A stretch of 45,945 nt of DNA from Mesorhizobium sp. ES1-4 (GCF_020164745.1 NZ_JAIUGV010000028.1:1-45945); one strand, 5' to 3'. Shown: positions 16,717 through 25,498, numbered from the stretch's first letter. Made by a program: numbers and translations. Notes: generated by a model not told the origin, from the letters alone.

Positions 16717-16752
16717 TTAGGCCGCTTGCCGGCACGCCGGCAAGCGGCCTAA
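16717..16752. other. Strong intergenic hairpin after the binding-protein gene
   Basis: A perfect 17-bp inverted repeat (left arm TTAGGCCGCTTGCCGGC) with only two bases between the arms lies between the Dpp-type binding-protein stop and the permease start. No T-run follows on the minus strand. In binding-protein operons such hairpins commonly protect the 3' end of the first message and lower expression of the membrane genes. That role is inferred here. Confidence 0.7.
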
Positions 16753-16808
16753 TGAGGAGCTAAGAAGACAAGGCAGCCGACATCACAGCCGCGACCTCCC
16801 AACTGCGG

Positions 16809-18398
16809 TCATTGCTTCGCGAAGTCATACCAACTGTTGCTGTTCGGTGTATACCAGGAGAAACCGGTGACCTTGATGCTGGTCGCAAGTTGGAAGCCTG
16901 GGTTGAAAAGGAATACCCAAGGCGCTCCTTCGATCACCAGATCCTGCACCCTTTTCATGCTCGCTTCGCGGGCAGTCTCGTCGGTCGAAGTTAGGGCTTT
17001 GTTGATGAGCTCGTCGACTTCCGGGTTATTAAATCGAGAATAGTTCACCATCGACTGGCTGTTGATGAACAGGTTCGTCACATAAGCGGCATCGGGCACA
17101 ATCGCCATGTCGCGGATGAAGTACATCGGGAGCATGCCCTTCGAATAGCGCTCGACAAGGCTCGAAGCCGGGAGTTTCACCAGTTCGGCATCAATGCCGG
17201 CGCGGGCGAAGGAGGTTTTCAAGATAACGGCGATCTGTTCTTCAATCGGTTCGCCGGTGCGATAGCCGATCTGCGTCTTGAAACCTTCCGGATAGCCAGC
17301 TTTGGCCAACAGCTCCTTGGCCTTCTCCACATTGTCGTCATAGGCAAAGGCTTCTTCGGTGTAGGCTGGATAGATCTCCGAGACGACGCTTTTGGTCGGC
17401 CGGGCCGTTCCCATATACACGCTCGATGCAATTTGATCGCGCGAGACCAGGTAGTTCATGGCCTGACGGACTTCGACCTTGTCGAAGGGCGCCGTTGCAT
17501 TGTTCATCTCAAGGCGGTGCGTATAGTTGCCGAACACCTGCCAGAGCTTGACGGTCGGCATTTTGGCGACGAGGGCAATCTCGCGCGGCGTGAGCCATTC
17601 TGCGACGTCAATGGAGCCGGCCTGAAGTGCAGCCAGACGATTGGACGAGGTCGGCATCTCGCGAAAGATCACTTTCTTGAGCCGTGCGGCCCCGCGATAA
17701 TAGTTCGGGTTGGCCTCATAGACGACTTCTTGCCCGGGCGAATATTTCGCGATGTAGTAGGGAGCGAACGACGCAGAATGGGTCGCCATGAAGCGCGCCG
17801 CGTAAGGATCTTCTGCCGTAACGTGCTTTTGAGCCTCCGCCGAGTCGATGATTCCGAGATCGTTGTTGATCCAGAGCCTGTCGATGAGAAGCGAAGGATG
17901 GGGTATCGAGACCTTGACAGTGTACTGATCGATCTTCTGGAACGCCTCGAAGTTTTCGATCTTGAGGATCTGGGTCATATACCAGCGGAACGTGGCCTTC
18001 ATGTCCCATCCGCGTTTGAAGGTCCACATGACGTCGTCTGCCGTCATCTCGTTGCCGGCCGCGCTCTTGACGCCTTTGCGCAGCTTGAACGTAATCGATT
18101 TTTGGTCTGGGGAGACTTCGTAGCTCTCGGCGAGCGCGCCGTCGATCTTGCTGAAGTTCTCTACCCGAGCACCGTTATCATCCGTTTTCATGCCATAGAC
18201 GAGCAGACGTTCAAAGATGTTGCGCCGGGCCTCATGGCCGGCTTCGGTGGGAGGATATTCCTGATCCACCGATTCCGGCGTACGCGGACCGGCGACGATC
18301 AGAGTTTCGTTTGCTGTTTGAGCGAGTGCCATCGATGTCATCGACAGCAATGCGGCGGTCATCACGGAAAGCACCGTTGACCAGGTTTTAGAGCGCAT
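16809..18398 (-). CDS. ABC transporter substrate-binding protein, family 5 (DppA/OppA-type)
   Basis: A 529-residue extracellular solute-binding protein of the peptide/nickel/opine family. It has a signal peptide (TWSTVLSVMTAALLSM) with likely cleavage after MALA near residue 26, then the family-5 fold with EVSPDQKSITFKLRKGVK and DVMWTFKRGW near the N-terminal third. GGGAGGATTCAC before the ATG at 18398 decides this start over one six codons upstream. It is the first gene of the operon that continues through DppB, DppC, DppDF, epimerase and SDR. Given allantoin-type genes next door, the ligand may be a ureide, glycosylated amide or peptide-like compound rather than a dipeptide. Confidence 0.88.
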   Translation of the reverse strand: MRSKTWSTVLSVMTAALLSMTSMALAQTANETLIVAGPRTPESVDQEYPPTEAGHEARRNIFERLLVYGMKTDDNGARVENFSKIDGALAESYEVSPDQKSITFKLRKGVKSAAGNEMTADDVMWTFKRGWDMKATFRWYMTQILKIENFEAFQKIDQYTVKVSIPHPSLLIDRLWINNDLGIIDSAEAQKHVTAEDPYAARFMATHSASFAPYYIAKYSPGQEVVYEANPNYYRGAARLKKVIFREMPTSSNRLAALQAGSIDVAEWLTPREIALVAKMPTVKLWQVFGNYTHRLEMNNATAPFDKVEVRQAMNYLVSRDQIASSVYMGTARPTKSVVSEIYPAYTEEAFAYDDNVEKAKELLAKAGYPEGFKTQIGYRTGEPIEEQIAVILKTSFARAGIDAELVKLPASSLVERYSKGMLPMYFIRDMAIVPDAAYVTNLFINSQSMVNYSRFNNPEVDELINKALTSTDETAREASMKRVQDLVIEGAPWVFLFNPGFQLATSIKVTGFSWYTPNSNSWYDFAKQ

Positions 18399-18756
18399 GT
18401 GAATCCTCCCTATCAATCCGTGTTTACGAAAGTCGCCACGCTCGGATCACGCGTGGCCGACCGGATAAATTGAGTAACGCCGCGGCTTTTTGCCACTCGG
18501 CCCTCCGACGCCGACGACTTGATCTGCGCCAGACCTTCCCTCGCGGCGGCGTGCCCTACCTCCGCCGTCAACTCTCGCCACATCCGGGAAATGTTGCGCT
18601 TGCATCCTTAACGAGGACCGGAAAGCGGGCAGTCATGTCGTCAACCTTCTCCCTGAGTAAATGCACGCAATGTTGCGTGCATTTACTTGCAAATGAATCT
18701 TCTCATGTCAATCGCGTCCAAAACTGGCTGAATGCGCTTGGTGTGCCTCTTCGCGA
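18399..18756. promoter_or_regulatory. Long leader and promoter region of the Dpp-type operon
   Basis: This 358-base stretch has no credible gene. It contains a minus-strand TTGACA (18711-18706), and the perfect operator palindrome lies 20-50 bases downstream of it, where a -10 and start site would fall. If that promoter is used, the message carries a leader of about 260 bases. No clear -10 hexamer is visible. Confidence 0.4.
18657..18686. promoter_or_regulatory. Perfect palindromic operator, probable GntR site 1
   Basis: GTAAATGCACGCAA, then TG, then the exact reverse complement TTGCGTGCATTTAC: 14-bp arms without a mismatch. The centre GCAATGTTGC recurs at 21381-21404. It lies upstream of the Dpp-type operon, where a GntR/FCD dimer could bind. 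Palindrome is seen; the regulator is inferred. Confidence 0.65.
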
Positions 18757-19788
18757 TCAAAGCCCCGACCTCGCCTTCAATGACAACGCGCAATTGCTAC
18801 GCAGAGAACTGCCAACGACATTGCGAGGCGTCCCTTTGATGAACAATTCAATGTTGTCGATCAGTTGATCGGCGAGTTCCTGTGTCGCCTGCCGACTTGC
18901 CCACGCGACATGAGGCGTGAGCAGAAAATTGGGGAGTTCGAGCAGGCGCGTGAGGACGTGATCCGAGGGCGGCGGTTCGGCGGTCGCCACGTCGAATCCT
19001 GCTCCAGATATCTGTCCTGATTGAAGCGCGTCATGAAGCGCGTTCTCATCGACAAGGCCGCCTCTCGCGGTGTTGATAAGCAGGGGTCGACGGCTCATTG
19101 CAGCAAATTCGGGCGCTCCAATCATGTTCCGGGTCGACGGCAGCAAGGACGAATGCATGGTGATGATATCACTTTGGCGCAGCACTTCCTCAAAAGCCGT
19201 GTAAAGGGGTCCCATGCCGCTCTCTCCCTTGTAGGCGGAAAAAAGCACTCGCATTCCGAAGGCTTTGGCGATGTCGGCAACAGCCTTGCCGAGTACGCCG
19301 TCGCCTATAATGCCGAGCGTGGACCCCGCCAGATCCGGGATAGGATGATCAAAGAAGCAGAACTGGTCGGACTGCTGCCAACGGCCCGATTCGACGGAAT
19401 CCCGATAGAGCAGAACGCTGCGCCGCAGAGCCAGGATAAGCGCGAACGTGTGCTCCGACACGGTGTGTATCGCATAGTTCTTGATGTTTGAGACCGTTAC
19501 TCCCGACTCGGCGCAGGCATCTGTATCCACAATGTCCGTGCCGGTTGCCGCCACGGCGATCAGCTTCAGGTGCCGGGCGGTCGCAAGGGCGCATGGCCTG
19601 ATCGCCACCTTATTGGTTACCACGATGTCAGCATCGGCAATTCGTTCGGCGACCTCGCTGAGAGCGCTGTGGTCGTGAAAATGCAACGTGTGAGGGAATT
19701 GCAAGGGGCGCAGGCGAATGCTCCCGGGCAAAGCTCCACGGTCAAGGAATGCAACTTTGAGTGGTCGTCGAGAATCGATGGAAGTCAC
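18757..19788 (-). CDS. D-2-hydroxyacid dehydrogenase (NAD-dependent, glyoxylate/hydroxypyruvate reductase-like)
   Basis: A 343-residue D-isomer-specific 2-hydroxyacid dehydrogenase. The nucleotide motif is GIIGDGVLG (159-167), with Asp in place of the usual middle Gly-X residue. The catalytic set is Arg242 (NTARGG), Glu271 (TAEPP) and His293 (TPHVAW). The start is GTG at 19788 with GGAG seven bases upstream. It follows ureidoglycolate lyase by 51 bases. Ureidoglycolate lyase releases glyoxylate, so reduction of glyoxylate to glycolate is a sensible role (inference). The C-terminus runs about 25 residues past the usual core. Confidence 0.85.
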   Translation of the reverse strand: MTSIDSRRPLKVAFLDRGALPGSIRLRPLQFPHTLHFHDHSALSEVAERIADADIVVTNKVAIRPCALATARHLKLIAVAATGTDIVDTDACAESGVTVSNIKNYAIHTVSEHTFALILALRRSVLLYRDSVESGRWQQSDQFCFFDHPIPDLAGSTLGIIGDGVLGKAVADIAKAFGMRVLFSAYKGESGMGPLYTAFEEVLRQSDIITMHSSLLPSTRNMIGAPEFAAMSRRPLLINTARGGLVDENALHDALQSGQISGAGFDVATAEPPPSDHVLTRLLELPNFLLTPHVAWASRQATQELADQLIDNIELFIKGTPRNVVGSSLRSNCALSLKARSGL

Positions 19789-19839
19789 GGCAGATCTCCA
19801 CGAAGATCGATTTCGGTTCTGGGATACGCGGACGGAGAT

Positions 19840-20316
19840 CTATGGCTCGATTGCCACCGGCTCCGACAGGCTTACGAACTGCTCATCTTCCGGCGTTCCA
19901 TCGACGAACGTCAGAACGAGGAAACGAGCGGGCCTACCAAGCACGGTGATCGGATGGTGCCAGGTATTTGCGCAGTAGTTGATGCCAACGTTCCCGGGGA
20001 CATGGAAAGCCTTTGCGCCAGCCATGTCCGGCCGCCCGTCCGATGCATGGGGTGCGACAAGCACGAGGTAGGCCTCGCATTGCTGCGGAATGAAAGTCTG
20101 GGAGGAAAAAACGTGCCGCTCCATCTGGACGGCTGCTATGGGCAGCGATGTCGGGGGGATCGACATCAGGCTCATGCGAGGTTTTGCTCCCTTGCGCAGA
20201 TTTGCCAGTTCCTCGAACAGATCGAGCCGAGCCTCTGTCGGCGAGCGAAGGGGCAGCAGTTGCCCAAAGGGTGCGAACCCTTGTGTGGTCACCGGTTCAA
20301 CACTAATGGCCGGCAT
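19840..20316 (-). CDS. allA: Ureidoglycolate lyase (AllA family)
   Basis: A 158-residue cupin-like enzyme that splits ureidoglycolate into glyoxylate and urea. Visible are VEPVTTQGFAPFGQLL at the N-terminus, MERHVFSSQTFIP in the middle and NYCANTWHHPI near the catalytic pocket, all positions typical of AllA. I prefer ATG at 20316, with GGGG eight bases upstream, over a GTG three codons earlier. Either start lies inside the end of the allantoinase gene, so the two are translationally coupled. The family usually has a GVNYHRGTWHHP-type motif; here CAN replaces HRG. Confidence 0.88.
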   Translation of the reverse strand: MPAISVEPVTTQGFAPFGQLLPLRSPTEARLDLFEELANLRKGAKPRMSLMSIPPTSLPIAAVQMERHVFSSQTFIPQQCEAYLVLVAPHASDGRPDMAGAKAFHVPGNVGINYCANTWHHPITVLGRPARFLVLTFVDGTPEDEQFVSLSEPVAIEP

Positions 20317-21232
20317 CGTGCGCACCCCGGTATGGATGATGTTCGAGCCAGTGCCGCGCCAGGTCGATCCGCTTGCAGATCCAGACGTCCGGCTTCGATT
20401 TCACATAGTCGATGAAGCGCATCAGCCCCGATGCTCGCCCCGGATGACCGAGAAGACGCATGTGCATGCCAACATTCATCATCTTCGGAGCCGTGCGCCC
20501 TTCTTCATAAAGGACGTCGAAGCTCTCCTTGAGATAAACGAAGAAGTCCTCACCAGTGCCGAAATTCGACGAGCCAAATTTCACGTCGTTGTTGGTGAGC
20601 GTATAGGGAATGACCAGGTGGGGACGCCCGCCGGTCGTCACGTAATAGGGCAACTCGTCGTTGTAGCTGTCGCTGTCATAGAGGAAGTCGCCCTCCTCCA
20701 GCAGAAGCCGTCGCGTGTTGACGCTCGGGCCATAACGGCAGTACCAGCCGAGAGGCCGTTCGCCAAAGATCCGTTTCAAACTGTCAATCGCAAGACGGAT
20801 GTGTTCGCGCTCTTGAGCTTCCGTCAGCTTGAAATGTTCGATCCAGCGCCAGCCGTGACAGCAGATGTCGTGACCGGCGGCACGAATCGCTTCAGCAGCC
20901 GGTAGATTGCGTTCGAGCGCCAGCGCACAAGCGTAGACCGTCATTGGAATATCCCGCTCGGCAAAGATTCGCATAAGCCTCCAAAAGCCCACGCGGCTTC
21001 CATATTCGAACATGGATTCGGCCGCGAGATCGCGCTCGCCCTGGGCAACAGGCGAACCCGGCATCTCCACGAGGCTCGAGTCGCTCAGACCATCTCCGTC
21101 CCCGATGTTGTATTCCGAGCCTTCCTCATAATTCAGGACAAAATTCAACGCCAGGCGAGCACCATTCGGCCAATTCGGATTCGGCGGAGTCGCCCCATAG
21201 CCGATTAGATCGCGCTCGGTCGCCTGAGCCAT
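20303..21232 (-). CDS. puuE: PuuE-type allantoinase / polysaccharide deacetylase-fold amidohydrolase
   Basis: A 309-residue protein with the NodB/polysaccharide deacetylase barrel. Its sequence follows the metal-independent allantoinase PuuE: ARLALNFVLNYEEGSEYNI, YGSRVGFWRLMRIFAERDIPMTVY, AAGHDICCHGWRWIEHF, and NVGMHMRLLGHPGR near the end. It would hydrolyse allantoin or a related ureide to allantoate. It is the first gene of a three-gene operon with ureidoglycolate lyase and the hydroxyacid dehydrogenase. The intermediate enzyme, allantoate amidohydrolase, is missing from the operon; a broken M20-family gene lies across the regulator at 23.1-23.7 kb. Confidence 0.88.
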   Translation of the reverse strand: MAQATERDLIGYGATPPNPNWPNGARLALNFVLNYEEGSEYNIGDGDGLSDSSLVEMPGSPVAQGERDLAAESMFEYGSRVGFWRLMRIFAERDIPMTVYACALALERNLPAAEAIRAAGHDICCHGWRWIEHFKLTEAQEREHIRLAIDSLKRIFGERPLGWYCRYGPSVNTRRLLLEEGDFLYDSDSYNDELPYYVTTGGRPHLVIPYTLTNNDVKFGSSNFGTGEDFFVYLKESFDVLYEEGRTAPKMMNVGMHMRLLGHPGRASGLMRFIDYVKSKPDVWICKRIDLARHWLEHHPYRGAHDAGH

Positions 21233-21586
21233 GCTTTTTTACTCCAGTCACTGCGGGGTCCGATATCGCCGTAAACCTGACTGCCGCGTTCTTCGATTCA
21301 ATGCTGTCGACCGGGATGGCAAGCTGACCACCCGGATTCCTAATGGCCGGCCTCGCGTCCCATCGAGCTAGGCCAGCATAAGTGCGGGCAACATTGCACG
21401 CACTCTTTTGGGACGCAAGGCTAATTCCCCCTACGCTACAAATTTACGTCGTGAGGATGGTCGTGAAGGTCGGCCGTGCAATGATTATCGTGTTGTGACG
21501 AGCCGGTACGGCACTCTTTGCCGGCGGCCGCGATCCGCCTACTGTCGCGGTCTCAACTGGTTCCAGATGAAACAGACATCGAGAAT
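21233..21586. promoter_or_regulatory. Promoter region of puuE with probable GntR site 2
   Basis: No credible gene is seen in these 354 bases. At 21381-21404 lies a near-palindrome whose minus strand begins AGTGCGTGCAATG and continues TTGCCCGCACT; 10 of 12 positions of the two halves pair. The same 13-base half-site recurs at 22465. No clear sigma-70 hexamers were found. Confidence 0.5.
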
Positions 21587-22318
21587 CTAATCCGAGAGAG
21601 ATTCGTATATATCGATTTCAGCGCGCCGGCGCTCGGTCAAATCCAGGCTTTTCTCAATGTGATCGAAATGGCGCACAGCTTCCTCTGCGGCGCCGTGGGC
21701 GTCGTTCGCGGCGATCAGATCAACAATCCGCTCATGCTCGTGAACAAGGCACAAGACGCCGGTCCGCGTCTCGTAAAGCGACTGTATGAGGCAAAAGCGT
21801 CGCAGCAGCAGCGCCAGCATTCGGCTGAGGACCGCGTTGCTGGCAATGTCTGCTATCATCAGGTGAAATTCGGCTGCAACGCGGTTCATGTTCGGTCTAA
21901 GATTATCAAAAGCATCGTGCTGAATTGTCAGATGCTTGCGCAGTTCTGCGATTTTGTCCGGCGTTCCCTTCGCACACGCCAAGCGGACAGTGATCGTTTC
22001 GAGGTGCCTACGCGCTTCGAAAACATCTTTGGCTTCATCAATCGTCGGACGAGATACAAACGCTCCATGATTGAGCCTGAATTCCACCACAGCTTCGTCC
22101 CGCAGCCTTTCCAGGACGCGCCGTATTCGCGAGCGGGGAACCCCGTAAGATGCTGCGAGCTTCACTTCGTTGAGGTGCTGTCCCGGTCGAAGTGTCTTGT
22201 CAATGATCGCATCGACAAGCCTGTCATAGAGGAGTTGTTCTTCCGGGCGCTTCCCTCGAAAGTGGTGAGACGCTTCGTCGGAATGCTGCGAGCCGAAGTC
22301 TTTTTCCTTTTGCATCAT
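21587..22318 (-). CDS. GntR-family transcriptional regulator (FadR/FCD subfamily)
   Basis: A 243-residue regulator. The winged helix-turn-helix spans about residues 25-95 (LRPGQHLNEVKLAASYGVPRS.., then VEFRLNHGAFVSRP), and the C-terminal all-helical FCD ligand domain follows (RRHLETITVRLA, FHLMIADIASN, EHERIVDLIAANDAHGAAEEAVRHFDHIE). FCD regulators bind carboxylate ligands, often with a metal held by Asp and His residues; the His of HLMI and EHERI are in the expected places. It lies downstream of puuE's promoter region in the same orientation and has its own upstream half-site. It probably controls puuE-allA, the Dpp operon and itself. Confidence 0.88.
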   Translation of the reverse strand: MMQKEKDFGSQHSDEASHHFRGKRPEEQLLYDRLVDAIIDKTLRPGQHLNEVKLAASYGVPRSRIRRVLERLRDEAVVEFRLNHGAFVSRPTIDEAKDVFEARRHLETITVRLACAKGTPDKIAELRKHLTIQHDAFDNLRPNMNRVAAEFHLMIADIASNAVLSRMLALLLRRFCLIQSLYETRTGVLCLVHEHERIVDLIAANDAHGAAEEAVRHFDHIEKSLDLTERRRAEIDIYESLSD

Positions 22319-22637
22319 ATTCTCTCATACGTGGGCCGGCGGCCTATAGGGATTTCGGCCACGCACGCGAATCCCCCCGGGGATCCAAGATCCCGATCGA
22401 GTCGATAGTTCCGCCCAAGGCCGCTCACCCATCCCTATCTCGCCGACCCCAGAACCGCAAGAAAAGTGCGTGCAATGGTAATCACGTGAATTCTATCGCG
22501 AACCGCTATTCGACAGGCACCAGTGTATGGCTGTGATCTTTCGGGCTGCAAAGCTTCGCGATACGAAAAATGGTGAATCTGTCTGACATTTGATATCTTC
22601 AGTCCCGGCATCTGATGGATCGGATTTAGAGTGAATC
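22319..22637. promoter_or_regulatory. Region upstream of the GntR gene with half-site 3
   Basis: At 22465-22477 on the plus strand stands AGTGCGTGCAATG, identical to the half-site found upstream of puuE; the other half of the dyad is not conserved. It lies about 150 bases upstream of the regulator start, fitting autoregulation. The remainder shows no gene that I recognise; homology to an IS630-type transposase begins near 22638. Confidence 0.45.
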
Positions 22638-23060
22638 TCTCTGGCTCGGAAGTCCAGGCCCTGCCATCGTGCTGTCTGTCGCCGAGAAGAGCCAGATTCA
22701 GGCACTTGATCGGAGCAGCCGGGACTGCCCATCAAGAAAGGCCGTGGTGCCACGATGACCCATGACTATAAGCGCCACGGCACCCTGTTTGCCGCTCTCA
22801 ACATTCTCGACGGCTCGGTGATCGGCCGCAACATGCAGCGTCATCGCCATCAGGAATTCATCCGCTTTCTCAACGCCATCGAGGCGGAACTGCCCAGGGA
22901 TAAGGCCGTCCACGTCATTCTCGACAACTATGCCACCCATAAGCACCCAAAGGTTCGCGCTTGGCTGGCAAGGCATCCACGGTGGACCTTCCACTTCGTC
23001 CCGACATCCTGCTCATGGCTCAACGCCGTCGAGGGCTTCTTCGTAAAACTCAATGAAGCC
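22638..23060 (+). pseudogene. IS630-family transposase fragment
   Basis: Starting near 22638, one frame reads AIVLSVAEKSQIQALDR. After a one-base shift near 22712 the next frame reads QPGLPIKKGRGATMTHDYK and continues through HVILDNYATHKHPKVRAWL to FHFVPTSCSWLNAVEGFF. These are the DDE segments of an IS630-type transposase. The first catalytic Asp (usually VDEKSQ) is Ala here, and both the N-terminal third and the C-terminal end are missing. It ends at a junction with a hydrolase gene fragment around 23050-23085. Confidence 0.85.
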
Positions 23061-23082
23061 TCGGACTCTCCCTTGAACTGGA

Positions 23083-23711
23083 GCAAAGATGGGTCTCAGG
23101 TCATATCGCGTGCGGTTCTTCGGCGAGCAGAACCATGCCGGCACCACGCGCATGGCGACGCGCAAGGATGCCGGGGTGGCGCTGACGCGACTTGCGCACA
23201 TGATCGACGAGACGTTTCCGAAGGTTTCCGGGAAACGCTCGGTATGGACAACCGGCCGCATCGACCTCGATCCCGGCGCCCCGTCCATCGTACCCGGCGA
23301 GGCGAGCATGTTGTTCCAGTTCCGGGACGAGGACGTCGCGCAACTGGAAGTCTTCGAACGGGCGCTCGAAGAACTGGTCAGAAAGATCAACGCGGACGGA
23401 CCGTGCCGGTGTGAACTTGAGATCGTGGACAAGGCCACGCCGAAGAAGATGTCGCCGGGCTTCCAGGACGCGCTGGAACAAGCGGGCGAGATGCATGGCG
23501 CGGGCAAGCATGTCCGGATGCCGAGCGGCGCGGCTCACGACGCCCAGATCATGGCGGCGTTGACCCCGCGAGCATGATGTTCGTGCCGAGCATCGGCGGC
23601 ATCAGCCACCACTACACCGAAGACACGATGGAGGAAGACATCATCCTTGGCTGCCGCGTTTTCGCCTCATCGGTGGAGACAATATTGCGCGACGCTCAAT
23701 TGCAGAAGTAG
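23083..23711 (+). pseudogene. M20-family Zn hydrolase (carbamoylase/allantoate amidohydrolase type), 3' fragment with frameshift
   Basis: From about 23083 the frame encodes the dimerisation domain of hydantoinase/carbamoylase-family M20 peptidases (VRFFGEQNHAGTTRM, AHMIDETFPKVSGKRS, FQFRDED). It continues to the C-terminal SGAAHDAQIMAA. A one-base loss near 23565 shifts the frame, after which MMFVPSIGGISHHYTED and the normal C-terminus follow to a stop at 23709-23711. About half of the roughly 410-residue enzyme, including most metal ligands, is gone and replaced by IS630 sequence. An intact version would have cleaved N-carbamoyl acids or allantoate, the missing step between hydantoinase or allantoinase and the rest. 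Confidence 0.88.
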
Positions 23712-23833
23712 CGACCCATGCCATAATCCAGCAGGGCTCACTTCGACCGACTGCGTGAATGACCGTTTTGGGGGGTGGGCTCAACGGGTGAACGCAACAC
23801 ATTAGTCTTTTGTCAAAAGATGGAGTGTGGGGC

Positions 23834-24334
23834 ATGAAGCAGCGACGTCTTATCTACTACTCGGCAGCTCTGCGATCTGAGATTTGGGATCGCTGGCAGG
23901 CTTGGCGAATCGATGAGTTACGGTTTGATCGAGAGTCCTCGTCGGTCTTTTCGGTGATCTCGCCAACCGGTGGCATTCGCCCGGCCGACCGGCAACGGGC
24001 CCAAGCGGCGCTTAACCTCGGTGAGCGAGAAGAGATTTCTCGAGGGCTCAGTAAGCATTGTTCGTTCGTTGCGTTCGATCGCGCGCCGGTTGGGTCGCTC
24101 GCCATCCACGATCAGCCGTGAAGTCCGCCGCAATGGTGGGCCGGATCGGTATCGGGCTGCACGGTCCGATCAGGCCGCCTGGGATCGGGCTCTGCGCCCC
24201 AAGCTATGCAAGCTGGCTTGCCGCCCGTTCCTGAGCCGGACAGTATCTGCCAAGCTGCAGCGGAAATGGTCACCCGAGCAAATTGCCGGTGGCTCAAGCG
24301 CAGCTATCCGGGAGAGCCGAATAATCAGGTGTCA
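23834..24334 (+). pseudogene. IS30-family transposase, 5' part
   Basis: ATG at 23834 begins MKQRRLIYYSAALRSEIWDR. The frame continues through SSSVFSVISPTGGIRPADR, with a compensated pair of indels near 23900. It shifts near 24060 into SIARRLGRSPSTISREVRRN, the helix-turn-helix of IS30 transposases, and again near 24275 before KRSYPGEPNNQVS. The homology stops exactly at 24334, where another element is inserted. Three or more indels show it was dead or dying independently of the insertion. Confidence 0.85.
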
Positions 24335-24342
24335 TACCAAGA

Positions 24343-25411
24343 GTCATGGAGTTTGACCGACGTGCGCCCACTGCCGCATTCCGATTGATGTGATGGTTTC
24401 GGGCGCAGCGAGGAGCTTCTGCCAAGCCTCGCAGGCGGCGTCGATGATGGCGTCGTAGTCGTCGAAGACGCGGTTTGAGAGCCTTCTGCCGCAGATATTG
24501 CCAGACGTTTTCGACCGGGTTTAGTTCCGGAGAGCGCGAGGGCAGGAAGATCGCCGTCATGTTTTTCGGCATCCTGAGATTGGCTGCGGTGTGCCATCCG
24601 GCACGATCCATGACGAGCACAGCGTGTGCGTCCTTTTCAACATGGCGGCTGATCTCGTCGATATGGCGTTGCATGGCCTCGGTGTCGGCAAAGGGCAGAG
24701 CCAGAGCGGCCCCGGCGCCGCGCGCCGGGCAAATCGCACCAAACAGATACGCACTCTTGTAGCGCTGATCGGCCGGCTGGCGGGGCCGGGTGCCGCGCCT
24801 CGCCCATTGCCGCACGATGCCGTTCTTCTGGCCGATGCGGGCCTCATCCTGGAACCAAAGTTCCACCTTCGTGCGCGGCGGCAGGTCGCAAAGATGCGCC
24901 TTCAGCGTGCGTGGCCAGTTTTTTTGAACTCCTCGACAATATGGGCATCCTGGCCCGGATGATGTGGGCGCGCACTGATGTGCGAGAAGCCGAGCTTGTG
25001 CAGGAGTTTCCCGACATAGCGCGCGTCGTAGTCCACGCCGAAGCGCTCCTTGATGACGCGCTTCAGGTCGATGCGCCGCCAGCGCACAACGCCGTCAACG
25101 GCTCGGTCCGGCCCCGTCTCCACCATCGCAGCCAATTCGCTCTGCTGCTCTGGCGACAGCCGCGACAGCGGACCAGGCGACCACTGATCGAGAAGACCGT
25201 CGGGGCCTGCAGCATTGAACCGGTGCACCCAGTCGCGCAGCGTCTGCCGATCCATCCCGCCGATCCGCGCCGCATCGGTTCGGTTCATCCCGTCCAGAAC
25301 CGCCGCGATCGATAATAGCCGGCTGCTCTGCCGCACATCCTTCGAAGCCCGCGCAAGGCGTCGAAGTTCGCTCGCCGAATAGTCATCCCGTAATTTCACC
25401 GCTGAACCCAT
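24343..25411 (-). pseudogene. IS630-family transposase with A7 -1 frameshift site and a C-terminal frameshift
   Basis: Frame 1 (25411-24902, 169 codons) encodes two helix-turn-helix segments (ELRRLARASKDVRQSSRLL.., MNRTDAARIGGMDRQTLRDWVHRF) and ends after VEEFKK. At 24919-24925 the minus strand has a run of seven A. Slipping back one base continues as NWPRTLKAHLCDLPPRTKVE into the DDE domain: WFQDEARIG with the first Asp, VLVMDRAGWHT with the second, and SPELNPVENVWQYLRQ with the Glu. Frame -1 expression at such runs is known for IS630-type elements. Near 24480 a further indel throws the tail out of frame; the expected C-terminus (NRVFDDYDAIIDAAC.., to a stop at 24345-24343) is still readable. 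So this copy probably makes a protein with an altered end. Confidence 0.85.
24919..24925 (-). promoter_or_regulatory. Putative programmed -1 frameshift heptamer (A AAA AAA)
   Basis: On the coding strand the sequence is TTC AAA AAA ACT GGC: seven A followed by C. Reading one base back joins the HTH frame to the DDE frame without a gap in homology. Confidence 0.6.
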
Positions 25412-25498
25412 CGCCGAATCTCCTTCGGCATCAGGGAATCACGGTCCGCCTGCGACACAAAATCACGAAAGAGTCAGCGCCCGAGACCGTTGGTATCA

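Larger units (their letters stand above)
24335..25495 (-). mobile_element. IS630-family insertion sequence inside the IS30 transposase gene
   Basis: An 1161-bp insert with ends TACCAAGAGTCATGG (left) and TACCAACGGTCTCGG (right, opposite strand), imperfect inverted repeats of about 15 bases. The IS30 reading on both sides joins cleanly if the directly repeated TCA (24332-24334 and 25496-25498) is counted once. If instead the TA at each end is taken as the usual IS630 target duplication, the element is 1157 bp (24337-25493) and the pre-insertion IS30 sequence would carry five extra bases. Confidence 0.75.

Noticed and set aside
17433..18380. 315-codon plus-strand open frame
   Set aside because: Antisense to the Dpp-type binding-protein gene, whose motifs are unmistakable; no ribosome-binding site or family match.
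18470..18868. 132-codon plus-strand open frame across the operator palindrome
   Set aside because: Crosses a regulatory region and the end of the dehydrogenase gene; no family resemblance.
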